Assembly: GCA_003864495.1 (NCBI GenBank)
Contig: ML133427.1
Span: forward strand, 2,189,247 to 2,253,246
DNA: 64,000 nucleotides
Origin: Nemopilema nomurai
Lineage: Eukaryota > Cnidaria > Scyphozoa > Rhizostomeae > Rhizostomatidae
Reading direction: 5' to 3'
Part shown: positions 20,501 to 31,168 of the stretch, piece after piece
How the letters are laid out: every line of letters begins with the position of its first letter
Numbering within the stretch: the stretch's first letter is position 1
Notes under the pieces: generated by a model
Told to the model about the DNA's origin: nothing
Database searches by the model: none
What the model saw: the letters and a program-made list of their open reading frames with translations, nothing else
Translations under genes and position numbers: made by a program

Positions 20501-23500
20501 CAAATTGCTCAGCTGTTATTTCTGAAGATGCTACATTCCTTTCTCTGAGACTTGAGAGTTCTTCAGTGAGTTCCTGAATGGATCGCCTTCGTCACTTGCA
20601 ACGTACCGTTCTGAATCTAGCGCTGTGCCTGCTATCTTAAAACAGTTTATGACATTCGAGGCTTCAAATGCATCCAAAGACGGAACAAGAATGTTAATTG
20701 CTTCCAAAATAGTAAACTGCTTGCGATTAATAGCACTGATACTCTTTTGTACGGTACGGAGTCGATACTTTCAATGACTTTATTACACCTTGATTCATTT
20801 GCTGCGTTTTGGATGTTGAGATTTGGGGCAAAAATATGATTTGGGCTTACACGCTTTTTTTATAAGGAACCTACCACAAGGCCTAGTTCCAAAAGTTCCT
20901 TATTCGTAGGCCTCAAGTCATCAGATTTTAGTACCAAAAGTTCCTTAAAAGTTCCTTAATTTTCACTGCACATCAATAAGTCTTAACACTCAATAGAGAG
21001 AGGGGCGAGATAGACTATGCGTAAAATACTCAATAAAGCACTTGATACACGAAAAGAAAACAATCTATGCGAGTATTGGCTGCAAATGAATGGAACGGGC
21101 TTTTTAGCTCTTGTAATTGCAGATTTAAAAAATTTCTAATCGAAAAGTTCCTTAGGGATTTCGTTTTTAGTAGTACAAGTTCTTTATGTATTTCGGCCTT
21201 CTACATGTAGGTTCCTTATAAAGTGGTTCCTTATAAAAAAAGCGTGTAATTGCCTTTAAACCTTTTACTATACGATGTGCTGGAAAATTATCAATAACTC
21301 AGGTAATGTTCCGCTGTTCGCCTGTCTTGTTCTTTTACCCATTCCTCATAAAGTACCCCATCCATCCTACTTTTTGTTCCGGCTCTGTATCTGCAAGGTA
21401 AACTTTTGACACCTTGAAAATAGTGTGGCTTAGTGGACTAGCTAATATAAAACATGGGACTTTTCTCTCCTGTAGCAGCTTGCCAATCTGAATTTGCACA
21501 TTTTTATTCCGATGCACTTCTCTGATTTTAAATGGAGGCTCTTGCTTGGAAATGCCTGATAAAAGAGGCCAAACTCAGCTGTATTGAAAATGTCCTCCAA
21601 CTTATTCTGGCTTAGAATCGTTGGCAACAGCGTTTCTGTCCGTGATGCCGTCATTTCTGGTGTGCATGAAGCCACTTCTCCCGAAACAGTTTTGAAAGAA
21701 ATGCCATACCTGGCTTTACATCTTTCTATCCAACCGTTTGATGCCTAGAAATTTTCGATTTCGAGCTCTTTCAAATATTGCGTAGGTTTTTCTTTAAAAA
21801 TGTGCTCACTTAATGGATATGTAAGCTTCTGCAGCCTTGGTGCACCCGGAGTTGTCCAACAGTCTTGTGCCAACTGAGATCTGGGATCCAGTACGCTACT
21901 AAAGTAGTGTGCCCGCATGAAAAGGGCGTGTATCAGTCTTCGTCTTTTGTTAGTTTTCGAAGTTCGGCTTAGCAGTAGTAAATCACCTGTTTGGCCACAG
22001 AAAATTGTTCATGACGGCCAGTTGAAGTTATCGAGGAGATCAACCGTGCTTGAGATGTCAACTGTATTGTCTATAATGCGCGGGGATTAGAAAGCGAAAT
22101 GGGGAAACTTTAGAGGTACTTCTCATGCTTCTTCAAAATTTTCAATTGAATTTTAATTTTCATTTTTTTTCCTGTAATTTTCATTTCTTGTCAAATGGTC
22201 AAATTACTTTACGATAAAGAAATTTTCTTTACAGGTAGAAGTACTGGAAGCGCAAAGTTTTCTATCTGATTGCATCTTAGCAGCTTGTAAATTTGATTTT
22301 GCTCAAATCAAATTTTTCTCACTTCTAGAGCTCAACCTTTAGCAAAATTTAAGAACGATAAAATAAATAAAATTGACACAAAGCTTTAACAACTGAAGAA
22401 AGAATGAAAGAAAGAGAATCACCTCTATGAATAACACTGAGTTCACTATGTAGGTATTCCAGTGCGCTCACAACCTAGCAAGAGGAAATTTTTCATGTTT
22501 AAAATTGCTGCAAAAATCTATAAAACGCATGGTTGCAAGAGATGAAAAGGTAAGGATCAGAAAAACGACATTAGTATAGAAATAGTATCTGGGGACAAAA
22601 GTTTTGATACGTGGAACAAAAGAACCCAAGGAAATTTGTAAAGGAGGCCGCAAACACTATGAAACTTTTCTTTCTAGCTAGTAGTGCTACAAATGTTGAT
22701 ACAAAAGATATTGATTGTAAGATTGCACTTGGTGGGGATCATTAAAAGGGTGTGATTGTCAGTTCTGACTGAAAGATACATGTACAGTGCTCAGGTACTA
22801 TGGCTTCTACTTCCATCGGATACTATGATACTCCATAATCTAACTATAGCTCAGGATCATCTAGACAAGACCTCCTCTACTTGAAGCGGCATGATTACGA
22901 GTTCCATTTGGCCTTATGCTTAAGAACGACCTAACGAACTTAGTGGAAATGCTAGTCAAAAGACCAAAGTGGAATTACTCAAAAGAAAATGTTTGGAGAT
23001 ATCCAAGAAAGTTTTCCATTAGACCCATTGAAAGTTTCCAAAGGTGTATGTAAAGCTTCGTTTTTCAACTGGATATCATTCTTAGATGGTTTACAAATGG
23101 AATCCTTCTAAAACTTCCAAAGGTACAGTCCATGGCAGGTGTAGTCCACTGACGTAAATCATGCTTTACCCAATCATTGTGACGTAAATCATGCTTTACC
23201 CAACCTTGAAATGATTATAAGGCATCCACAAGAAAAGCGCTGCAAAAAGTAAAACACAAAAAGAGACATCAACTTACGCAGAAGGCAATTTTGCCAAGAA
23301 TCGGCTCAGGGATCTTCTGTTCGCTGTCACTGACGCTTTTGTAAAACTTATCGAGGGAGGTGGTCATGAGTTCCATGCAAATCCAGACATCTCCCTGTGG
23401 GGCGAGAAAAACGAAACGGCTCGAAAGGGCAAGGCGAAGATGCCTAACAGCAGGCTACGTGCACGTGTGTTTTGAGAGTAGACAAAGCGGCATGAAAGAG

Positions 23501-26500
23501 AAATGTGTTAAAGAAGAGCTGGAAAGAATAAAGAATAAAAACAAGCAACAAAAAATGGGATGTAAGGAAGAACAAAAGTAGATGAAAAACAGTTGAAACG
23601 TAGAGAGAGAAGAAAGAGTATAAACAAGAAGAGCTAAGAGGGTTTTAGAGAATGAAAAATCGGGTAATAAATGGGAGAAAAGATCTAAAATAGAGCTGAA
23701 CTGTGACAATACAAGTCTGAAACAAATTGAAACAATAATAATAATAAAAATAACGAGTTACATTTATACAGGTTCACCTGTTCGGGATAGAAACCCAGCT
23801 ACTGTTAAGGACCAGTTAAATGAAAAAGGGTCAAATAAGAGATCAAAAATTACATCAAAGTTAAAACTGTGTTCAATAATAGACAGATGCAATAGGGTGG
23901 GTGAATATTGCTGTGAAAATTTGATAATGTAAAATGGAAAGAACAGAAACTGGGTGTTTGAATGCTTTTAACGCGAAAATCTTCGGAAATGAGATTCTTA
24001 ACTACAGCGTGTACCAGCGAGGGGGTCCATGCTAAAAACCACTTGTGGCAGGGGGAGAGGGGGTCTAGCCAGTAGCAGCCTCGACGCGAAGAAACTCGAG
24101 GGATTATTGAAGAAATTTGTCTTATGGAAAAATCTTGACTTTGAAAATCACTCATGTGTTAGAGTTTCAAAATAAAGCTACACAAAAATGTTCTTGAACG
24201 TTAAATTTAGAAAATACTGTGGAGAGTATATGGAGCCTTGTTTCGAAACGTACTTCAGGATTTCATGAGGTAGGCATGCAGCCTTTCACACATAATTTAA
24301 ACATATCTCACACGAACTTGAATCCAATCAATAAGTTAGGCGTGCGCTTGAAAGGCAAGTCTCTAGTCTTAGATTTCTCTACCAAAGATCCAATATTTAG
24401 GTTTCTCTACCAAAGAAAGTTGGGGCCAAGACTCAGTAGGACATCCAAACAGTACTGTTGGTGAGAACCCGAAAGCCTCTTGTTGGCCAAGGGTAAAATA
24501 AAATCATCGCACGTCGGAGCAGAGCAGCTGAAATTAGAAAGCGGAACATACCTCTTTGAAAAGAGCGCCATAAAACTGAACCGTGTAGGCACATTGAGCC
24601 AGTCTCATGGATACATCAAGATCCATAAGCAGTCTTTTCTGTTCGGTCGTATTCGCATTTGCGCGAATGCGCTGTAATCAAGAGAGGGAATAATGCAGAT
24701 CAGATAGACGATGTTTACTCCAGAGTTGAACGAAGATCTACGGCGTTCGACAAGGACAAGTGTTTCAATAGAGAGTTTCGTTCCTCGATATCTGAAACAA
24801 TACCAAGAATTTACGCGCAAGGGGTTATTTCCTAAGTTTCAATTTGTGGTGACCCAAAAGCGCCAACACTGTTTGTCCCATGAGCTACCGATTAGCAAAA
24901 ATGCTGCAAACCGGACTTTTGATAGATGAGATAAAACTCCATCATATGGTTTTTAAATAGGTTCTGTAGTATACCAACATCTGCACGAATAAAAAAAGAC
25001 AAAAAGACAAAAAAAGACAAAAACAGACAAATGAGGGATTGTAGGCCAGAGTTGCACCCACCTTGACTGCCATTTCCTGTCCCGACTTCTGATGTACCAT
25101 TTTTTCTACGACACCGTATGCTCCACGACCTAGCTCTTTGACACTTTTGAGGTCAGCACAATGCACCTCTACGCTCTGTCGAATGAGCGAAAAGTACCCA
25201 ATAATGCGAATTATCAAATAATGTTTTATTTATATGAATGTGTCTATGCAGAGATTTCTTTCAAAACGTCTACAAAGCGATTCTTCCGCATTAGATAATC
25301 ACGACTTTCAGAGGAGAGCCGAAACGGAACCAGACTGTGGCAAGTTACAGCGATTGTAGTATTTAAAGTAGGCCGCGCTGCCGGTGATAAGTTCGTTCCG
25401 CTCCAATTCGATTGCGCTCCTCGTTTGCCGCGCCAAAGAGCTGCAAGTATGCATGAGGATTGGAACATTCGAAATGAGTTATACTCAATAGTTGTTTAGG
25501 CCGCTATGGGGGTCGCGCGAAAACATCAAATTGAAATGAAGTCAAAAATGTTGGCTGACATGTTTACAGACCGGATCCCACTGACAACAGTTTGAGAGTT
25601 GTTCACGAATAAAATGTCATAGAAATTATGAATGGCGTTAGGTTTGTGGTATGAAGAACGAGACAATCATAAGTTGTCACTGCGAGCTCAAAGTGCTTTA
25701 TCCTCGAGCTATTGTCCTCCACGGCATGTCTCTTTCTCTTATACCTAAAACCTAAGATCATTCATGGGTTATACGATGTTTTCCCATTAACCGCTCTCGG
25801 GCTGATTTTAGCGGGATGCGGTTGTACGATGCCTGGTCTCCAGATACTTTAATGACTTTTGAGTTCGAGATATTCTTATGTTGTTATTCTAACAAAACAA
25901 AAGCGGAAAGAAATAAAACAAGAACGCGAATTACCTGTCCATTGATAGTCAGAGTCGTGTGGTCGGACAAGTTGCGCGGTGGCCTGCGGAGGAGAGGCAC
26001 ACATTACCACAACATGCCTAAGTTGATACTCGACAATACTCTTGATATACACACCAGTTATCAAGCCGTCATAATATTCTAACGGAATTCTTAAAGATAA
26101 ACAAAAACGAACCAAGCACCAGGACCAAACCAAGCAACTGTTATCAGCAAATTCTGAACACGCAAACAAATTTAAAATGCTGACACAAAGGTAATAAACC
26201 CGTGAAAATGCAAATGGTTACCCCGCCTGCTGTCTTCCATTTTTCGCAAGTGTTATTTTTTGCGGTCGTATCTTCTTTGTCGCTAAAAGTAAAAATATGT
26301 TGCATATAAATTGCTGACGGGAAATTGAATATCAAACCAGACGAGGGTGAGATGCTGCATAAAATGAATAGAATATTTACGGTTCTGTGGCTGCATTCAA
26401 ATACAAAAATGATGAAGATAATTTGTTGTCACTCTAGCATAACAATTAAATCTCACATCCACTCAAAATTACTGTACGACCACAAAGTAGCAAATACAGG

Positions 26501-29500
26501 CCTGGCCGTTTGAGGAGAGCGATAGCTCGCGCTCGTCAACGAGCTCCCCTCCCTATCGGAGAGGAGCTTTAAATTGCTCTCCTGAAATGATCATGAAGAA
26601 AATAGAGCTCCCCTCGTATTTGCACTCACTTGCCCTTTAACATGGTCTAAGAAACCTGAATACAATTGGTCAATTTTTTTTAAACGACGATGTAGACTAT
26701 TTAGAGAGCCTGGAAATCATTCTTGATAGCTTCGCGTTCTGCTTTTGAAAGCTGTTGAGCTTTGACGACAACTAATTGGATTTTTTACAGAGCCAAAAGT
26801 TCTTTGACGGCAAGTTATTAGTTTTAAGAGGCTTCAGTTTCCCAACTTGTGCCTTGTTATCGAGCTGTTAATAACCATTGCAGGATCAAATTCTGCCGTT
26901 GAAAGGGCATTTAGTGTCTTGACCATTTTACTTAATGATCGTGGGCTGTACATGAGTCACGAAAATATGGAAAATCTAATGATAGTTAAAGGGAATGACA
27001 AAGTGTGGACGGAAAAGAAAAAACATCTTAGCACGTTATGTCGACATTTATATAGGGAAGCGACGGAAAACAAAATTATCAGCAATAGGAATTGAAGAAG
27101 AGCCATCCAGTAAAAAGGTGTGCCTTGAGAGACAGGCAATTTGAACATAAGAACTTTGAAGATTCAGGTCAGTCTGAAACAGGCCGCGAGTCCAATGAGA
27201 AAGACTCTTTTACACTGACTGAAATTATTTATATTTTTGACATAATTTGTATTGTGCATGTAACATTGTGGACAATACCAAAACTTTGTTTTAATTTATA
27301 AAAATTCTTTAGCGTTGATTCATAGCGTTATGGGTACAAACGGCCAGGCCTGAGCAAATAGCTTCCATGATATGCAATGGAAAAAATTATGTGAACAAGT
27401 GCTTTGTGGTACAAAACTTCACAATTGCTAGAAAAAGCGGAACTAGTTTTAGCATACTTAAAAGTACTTTTTTCGTCCGACACTCCTCAGAGTATGCAAA
27501 CGTCGGAAGATAACCAAAAACTGACCGAATAAATAGCCAGATGCATCGAAAACACTAGAGGGTGAAAAGCAGAGCGCGTGATTGGTTATAATTGACCAAT
27601 CTGCGTTACTTAACACCTAAATTTAGAAGAGCCCAAGGGAAAAGTCGAACTCTTTCTGTCTACAAAGAACGGGATTGAAATAAAGACAGACGCCAAAACA
27701 CCTAGGTGAAAGGAAGACCTAGCTTGCTCAATTATACGAAAAAAGTACTTTTAACTATGCGAAAACTAGTTCCGCTTTTTCTAGCAATTGGAAAATTACC
27801 AAAAATTGTGGATAGCTCTTTTTCCAGAAATCAAAGAAAAAAATAAACATCCTGTTGCAAAGGTACCATGAGAAAAGGACATTTTAAGCCACAAAAAATT
27901 TTGCAAAGCTCGTTACTTGACATGAAAAAGGTATGGATTCCAAAGGATAAATCATTCGACAAGCAAACAAAAGCTGATACTTTTTCAAACTGTCATTCCT
28001 AAGAATGTTAGTGTATGTTTAATTTTACATCATCTAAATTTTAATCAAATACACAAAACTTGGTTATTTAGTAAATAAAATTTCTTAATATCCATTTTTA
28101 TACAAAAATTTTTACCTAGATAAGATTTGCCTCCAATGTTACTAAAAATATTTTCTGCTTGACTATTTTGTGAAATGAAGGTTACAACAGGTTACTATCT
28201 TCAGAAAAACATTATTACCGGAATAAATTTGAACTGCCCTCTAATACTTCAGTTCAAAAGTAATGTTGTTGCATGTTAAGTCTCAATTATCTATCATTTT
28301 GGCTATAGTTAACTTTGCATGAACAACTTTTTTCTTAAATAGCCTGCTTTTGTTCAACTTTATGTTGTTGCAAAAATCTAGCATTGATTATGAAAAGCCA
28401 TGCTTTTAAATTGTTCTATTTAGTTCATATCTAAAATTGCCTACTTTAAGGACTTAGACCATTATAAAAAGATAAAAAATTATAAATATATAGTATAAAA
28501 AATGGACTGCAGACATACAGCATGAAAAAGATCAAACAAAACATATTTTGGACTATGCTCTCATTCTTCATTCATGAATCCCAATCAAAATTTACATGGT
28601 ATAAAAACTATGGGCATGACAATATGTTACTTGATTTTTCTAAATTCAAGCACTATAAAATTTGTACATGGATTCAAATGGCGAACATGACTGGATACTA
28701 ACAAACAAGTCCAAACATAATCCAAGCCTTGAAGGCCAAAGAGTAAAAAAAAACTTGTGCATGAATTTTACAAAGAAATTTGACATTTAAATGGTATATC
28801 AATCTATAATAGTGAAAAGGGCCTTTATATCAGCATGGCCTTGTCCTTGCCTTTTGTTAAAAATACAAAAAAATAAGGACACCAATTTGTTTATCCAGAA
28901 GAGTATATGAAAAAGAGCTTTGTTGTCCATTGTTTACAGTTTTTTCCCCTTGGGATGCTTGCAAAGACTGCAAGTGACATTAAGTTTTCATGAGATTTTA
29001 AGCTTGTATTCCACTTTTCTAGTATAATTGTTTTAAACTGAGTTCCACATGTGTTGCTATATAAAATAATAATTTAAGAATATATGTATATGTGCATAAA
29101 ATAGTTGAGTAAAGCATAGTTCGAGATGAGTATATTTATAGATTAGATAGATTAGAAGGATATTTAGATTGGTGAACTTTATTTATAGAGGAAAATCCTA
29201 GTTAGCTCAGCTACTTACGTCCGCTAAATACGCAATAAAAATATGATAGTACTAATTATAAAAAGTGTCTAAACAAGTTTCTTAAAAGCCTAGAAACAAC
29301 TTTGTTTAAAGTAATATTATCTCAGGAGCTGATGAGCCATCAAAAGAACTTTTCTACTTTTCAATTTAAATGCACTTATGCATTTTCAATTCTACTATAT
29401 TTACTTTTCTATAAGCATTGACCAAAAGACTTTAAAGTTATAATCTCAAACTAACAGTTAGGAGTCCCAGCACCTACCTGGAAACTCTGAAAAACTGTGC

Positions 29501-31168
29501 TACACATGCTGCAGAATCAGAGTGAATGAGGTCCTTCTCTCACTCATTAAATATTTGACAGATGGTGATTCACACAAATTCAGACTTCAAAGAAGAGGCT
29601 TATTTGCAAAACAGCTGTTGGTCAGGCTAATGTCCATAATATTAACAAAATATCAAACAAAACAATCATTTGTCACATTTTACTTTGCAAGTGTCCCTAG
29701 CAGGAGCCAGGTTGGGGGATTGCTGAACTGTAAGACAGGGGTAGAAAAAGTATCTGACCACAGGACCATTGATCCCAGAAAATATTTTGCCTCCCAGAAA
29801 TAAAAAAAGCAGAAATCCGAATTTATATTTAGAATATATAGAAATATATAAAGAAATCCAATATATAGAAATCCGAAAGATACTAAAATTTCAGTAAGTT
29901 AGAAAGAGTCAATAAAAGCAGAAAGAAAGATCTGAAAAAATCAGTTATTCAGTCAGCAATGATTAAGCAACCATACCAGAAATTAAGACCCTAAACACTG
30001 CAAGCCATTTCAAGTTCATGGAGAGAACTTATGTGACAGATGAAGGATTTAAGAATTAAAGAATCAAATTGTTTCAGTTTGCTTCTGCACTATAAATATA
30101 ACTCTTCTGTTAAAGACCTGCAGTAGGCAACAACCTTGGACAAGTTTTAATGACATTTTATAGAGTAAACCATATTATATGATAACATAAGATAGTTTAG
30201 AAAAAGCACCAAGTAAGGCAGGGAAGCCCTTAATTGAATCTATGATTGAATGAATAGAAAACACAGCAAACTATGTGATATAAAACTATAGAAATCCGTT
30301 CGGAACTAAGCTATCAATTGTCATACAGCTATTCGCGGTCGAAAATATTTGTGTAAGTTGTTGTTTTATTCTTCAAAGTAGATGTGATATGATTAGGTCT
30401 AGTTCCCAACTGGTTGAGTCACTTTTGAATGCTGAAAGGTGCAACTTTGCATGGCATATTTCTGTGCTGCGTGTTTACGGTGCAGAAAATATTTGCTTTC
30501 ACAACACACATTTCATAACAATTTATAAAACTTTGTGATTCATCTTTATATAATCATTATATTATTTTATTTACATTTATCTTTATTATTTATAATTATA
30601 ACGACTGCGACGACAAAGTTAATTGTAGTTGCAAACTGCCCAAAACAAAACAGTATGAATAGGAAATAAAACAAGTACCGAAATATCCTTTTGACCCTTA
30701 ACTACGTGAAAATTTTGCTTATTATTTTTAACAAACAAAATTATATCCAAAAAAGTCGGTATTTCGATTTTTCCAAAATCCACCTCTCCTCTTTCAAGGA
30801 GAACTGTGAGGATAATAGTACCAAAATTCTGAATCAAGATTGCAATAATACGGCTGAAAAACTATGATATATTTCATGCCAGTGATAACAAAGGTACTTA
30901 TTGCCCACATAACACAAGAAAGTATAGATCTAAGGTTGGTGCAAGGAACAGAACATTCACAAGGTAAAATTAACCAACAGTCCCTCTATTAAATTGAATC
31001 TTTCACAACGAAGTTCAAGAAACATATTTGTGGGCTTCGACTGGAGAAACATAACTGCATCTCTCAAAACAAAAACGACTAAATAGAAATTGACTCCATG
31101 CTAGAGGCCTTGGAACTGCTATTATGATAATAAAACAAATAATTACCTCCTGGATTTGCACCCGACAT
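17431..31168 (-). CDS. MAP2K6: MKK3/6-type MAP kinase kinase (gene span, 12 exons, complete)
   Basis: A dual-specificity kinase that phosphorylates the T-G-Y loop of p38 MAP kinases in the cytoplasm and nucleus. Twelve exons join in frame to 336 residues (human MKK6 334). Visible parts: an N-terminal MAPK docking site with basic residues and spaced hydrophobics ([11 protein letters not shown]), glycine loop ELGRGAYG at 59-65, ATP-binding Lys82, catalytic VIHRDVKPSN (Asp179), CDFG with Asp197, activation sites Ser207 and Thr211 in VDSMAKT, then PER and the C-terminal DVD-type region [14 protein letters not shown]. Lys82, Ser207 and Thr211 fall at the same numbers as in human MKK6. It could equally be called MKK3 or MKK6, since invertebrates usually have one ancestor of both. 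The intron after exon 9 is GC-AG. Intron 1 is 4.9 kb and holds a hAT element; intron 7 holds a Tigger relic. Confidence 0.93.
17860..17905 (-). CDS. MAP2K6: MKK3/6 exon 11
   Basis: 46 nt encoding [16 protein letters not shown], part of the C-lobe end and DVD docking region. Acceptor TTTGTAG, donor GTATGT. Confidence 0.93.
18312..18454 (-). CDS. MAP2K6: MKK3/6 exon 10
   Basis: 143 nt encoding [13 protein letters not shown], then [19 protein letters not shown] and SFVDL. Donor GTAAAT, phase 2. Confidence 0.93.
18455..18884 (-). other. GC-AG intron of MKK3/6
   Basis: 430-nt intron with donor ATG|GCAAGT and acceptor TTTTGCAG. No GT lies close enough to keep the frame. GC-AG introns are spliced by the major spliceosome, and GCAAGT is the usual donor context for them. 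Confidence 0.8.
18885..18962 (-). CDS. MAP2K6: MKK3/6 exon 9 (GC donor)
   Basis: 26 codons starting [20 protein letters not shown] and ending FGITM. The junction with exon 10 must fall after ATG, where the intron starts GCAAGT rather than GT. Confidence 0.92.
19253..19380 (-). CDS. MAP2K6: MKK3/6 exon 8 (catalytic and activation loops)
   Basis: 128 nt encoding [20 protein letters not shown] and [18 protein letters not shown]. The phospho-acceptors Ser207 and Thr211 are both present. Donor GTGAGT. Confidence 0.95.
20330..21960 (-). pseudogene. Tigger/pogo-like DDE transposase relic
   Basis: Minus-strand frames with several stops and shifts read as a TIGD-type transposase: [25 protein letters not shown] text near 21700-21760 (interrupted), [20 protein letters not shown] at 21540-21620, a KVGWM segment near 21350, a DNFPAH-like segment at about 21260-21290, then FLPQISTSK and [10 protein letters not shown] at about 20760-20840, and a C-terminal tail with [13 protein letters not shown] near 20480-20530. 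The Asp of the usual MDQGVI box is Asn. An unrelated inverted-repeat element at 20850-21246 splits the catalytic domain. The relic sits in MKK3/6 intron 7, on the same strand as the gene. Outer ends were not found. Confidence 0.82.
20850..21246. mobile_element. 397-bp inverted-repeat element with TA duplications
   Basis: The ends are perfect inverted repeats of 22 bp beginning CACGCTTTTTTTATAAGGAA, each flanked by TA (20848-20849 and 21247-21248), as expected of a Tc1/mariner-type non-autonomous element. The inside has repeated aaaagttcctta-type subterminal motifs and no coding capacity. It lies inside the Tigger-like transposase relic, so it inserted later. A second, partial copy is at 61713-61807. 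Confidence 0.88.
22423..22474 (-). CDS. MAP2K6: MKK3/6 exon 7 (HRD)
   Basis: 52 nt encoding [17 protein letters not shown], ending one base into the catalytic Asp179 codon. Acceptor TTGCTAG, donor GTGATT. Confidence 0.93.
23151..23202. repeat. 22-bp direct repeat in MKK3/6 intron 6-flank
   Basis: gacgtaaatcatgctttacc plus ca appears at 23151-23172 and 23181-23202, separated by 8 bp, in the intron just 3' of MKK3/6 exon 6. Confidence 0.8.
23278..23394 (-). CDS. MAP2K6: MKK3/6 exon 6 (hinge)
   Basis: 39 codons, residues 123-161, with [18 protein letters not shown], the hinge and following helix typical of MKK3/6. Donor GTAAGT, acceptor CCACAG. Confidence 0.93.
24552..24671 (-). CDS. MAP2K6: MKK3/6 exon 5
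   Basis: 40 codons, residues 83-122, including [14 protein letters not shown] and [10 protein letters not shown]. Acceptor TTACAG, donor GTATGT. Confidence 0.93.
25062..25175 (-). CDS. MAP2K6: MKK3/6 exon 4 (glycine loop and Lys82)
   Basis: 38 codons, residues 45-82. Contains [13 protein letters not shown] and ends with AVK, the ATP-binding lysine, right at the donor GTGGGT. Acceptor ATTCGACAG. Confidence 0.93.
25935..25983 (-). CDS. MAP2K6: MKK3/6 exon 3
   Basis: 49 nt, acceptor CTCCGCAG, donor GTAATT. Encodes [16 protein letters not shown], matching the conserved P-P-R-x-L segment just before the kinase domain. Confidence 0.88.
26222..26282 (-). CDS. MAP2K6: MKK3/6 exon 2 (docking site)
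   Basis: 61 nt between acceptor CTTTTAG and donor GTAACC. Encodes [19 protein letters not shown], a D-site of the type that binds p38. Phases agree with exons 1 and 3. Confidence 0.8.
26497..27352 (+). mobile_element. internally deleted hAT element with 8-bp target duplication
   Basis: The element starts CAGGCCTGGCCGTTTG and ends with its exact inverted complement, giving 16-bp terminal repeats of hAT type. It is flanked on both sides by the 8-bp direct repeat agcaaata (26489-26496 and 27353-27360). At 856 bp it is far too short for a full transposase and keeps only a C-terminal piece, so it must be mobilised by a partner if at all. The left subterminal part is rich in gctcccctc and complementary gagagg motifs. 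It lies in MKK3/6 intron 1. Confidence 0.93.
26847..27095 (+). pseudogene. hAT transposase C-terminal dimerisation fragment
   Basis: Plus-strand frame of 82 codons within the hAT element. It contains [20 protein letters not shown] and [13 protein letters not shown], the hAT dimerisation signature (S-x-x-x-E-R-x-F). The zinc finger and catalytic regions are absent, and the first codon given is not a real start. The upstream frame is shifted. Confidence 0.88.
27394..27790. repeat. dispersed repeat copy 2, with 55-bp inverted ends
   Basis: The left part matches 3716-3970. In this copy the segment 27422-27476 (starting caattgctagaaaaagcgga) recurs inverted at 27736-27790 with few mismatches, giving a palindromic element of about 369 bp. 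It starts 34 bp after the hAT target duplication and is in MKK3/6 intron 1. No coding capacity. Confidence 0.8.
27800..31146. other. remainder of MKK3/6 intron 1
   Basis: Very AT-rich. The plus-strand frame at 29522-29803 and the minus frame at 30619-30837 have no recognised motif. Nothing else supportable. Confidence 0.4.
31147..31168 (-). CDS. MAP2K6: MKK3/6 exon 1 (start codon)
   Basis: ATG at 31168, then SGANPG and a donor GTAATT. Its 22 nt fit the phase of exon 2. It is chosen by phase and by the similar tiny first coding exon of vertebrate MKK6, so it is the least certain exon of this gene. Confidence 0.6.
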
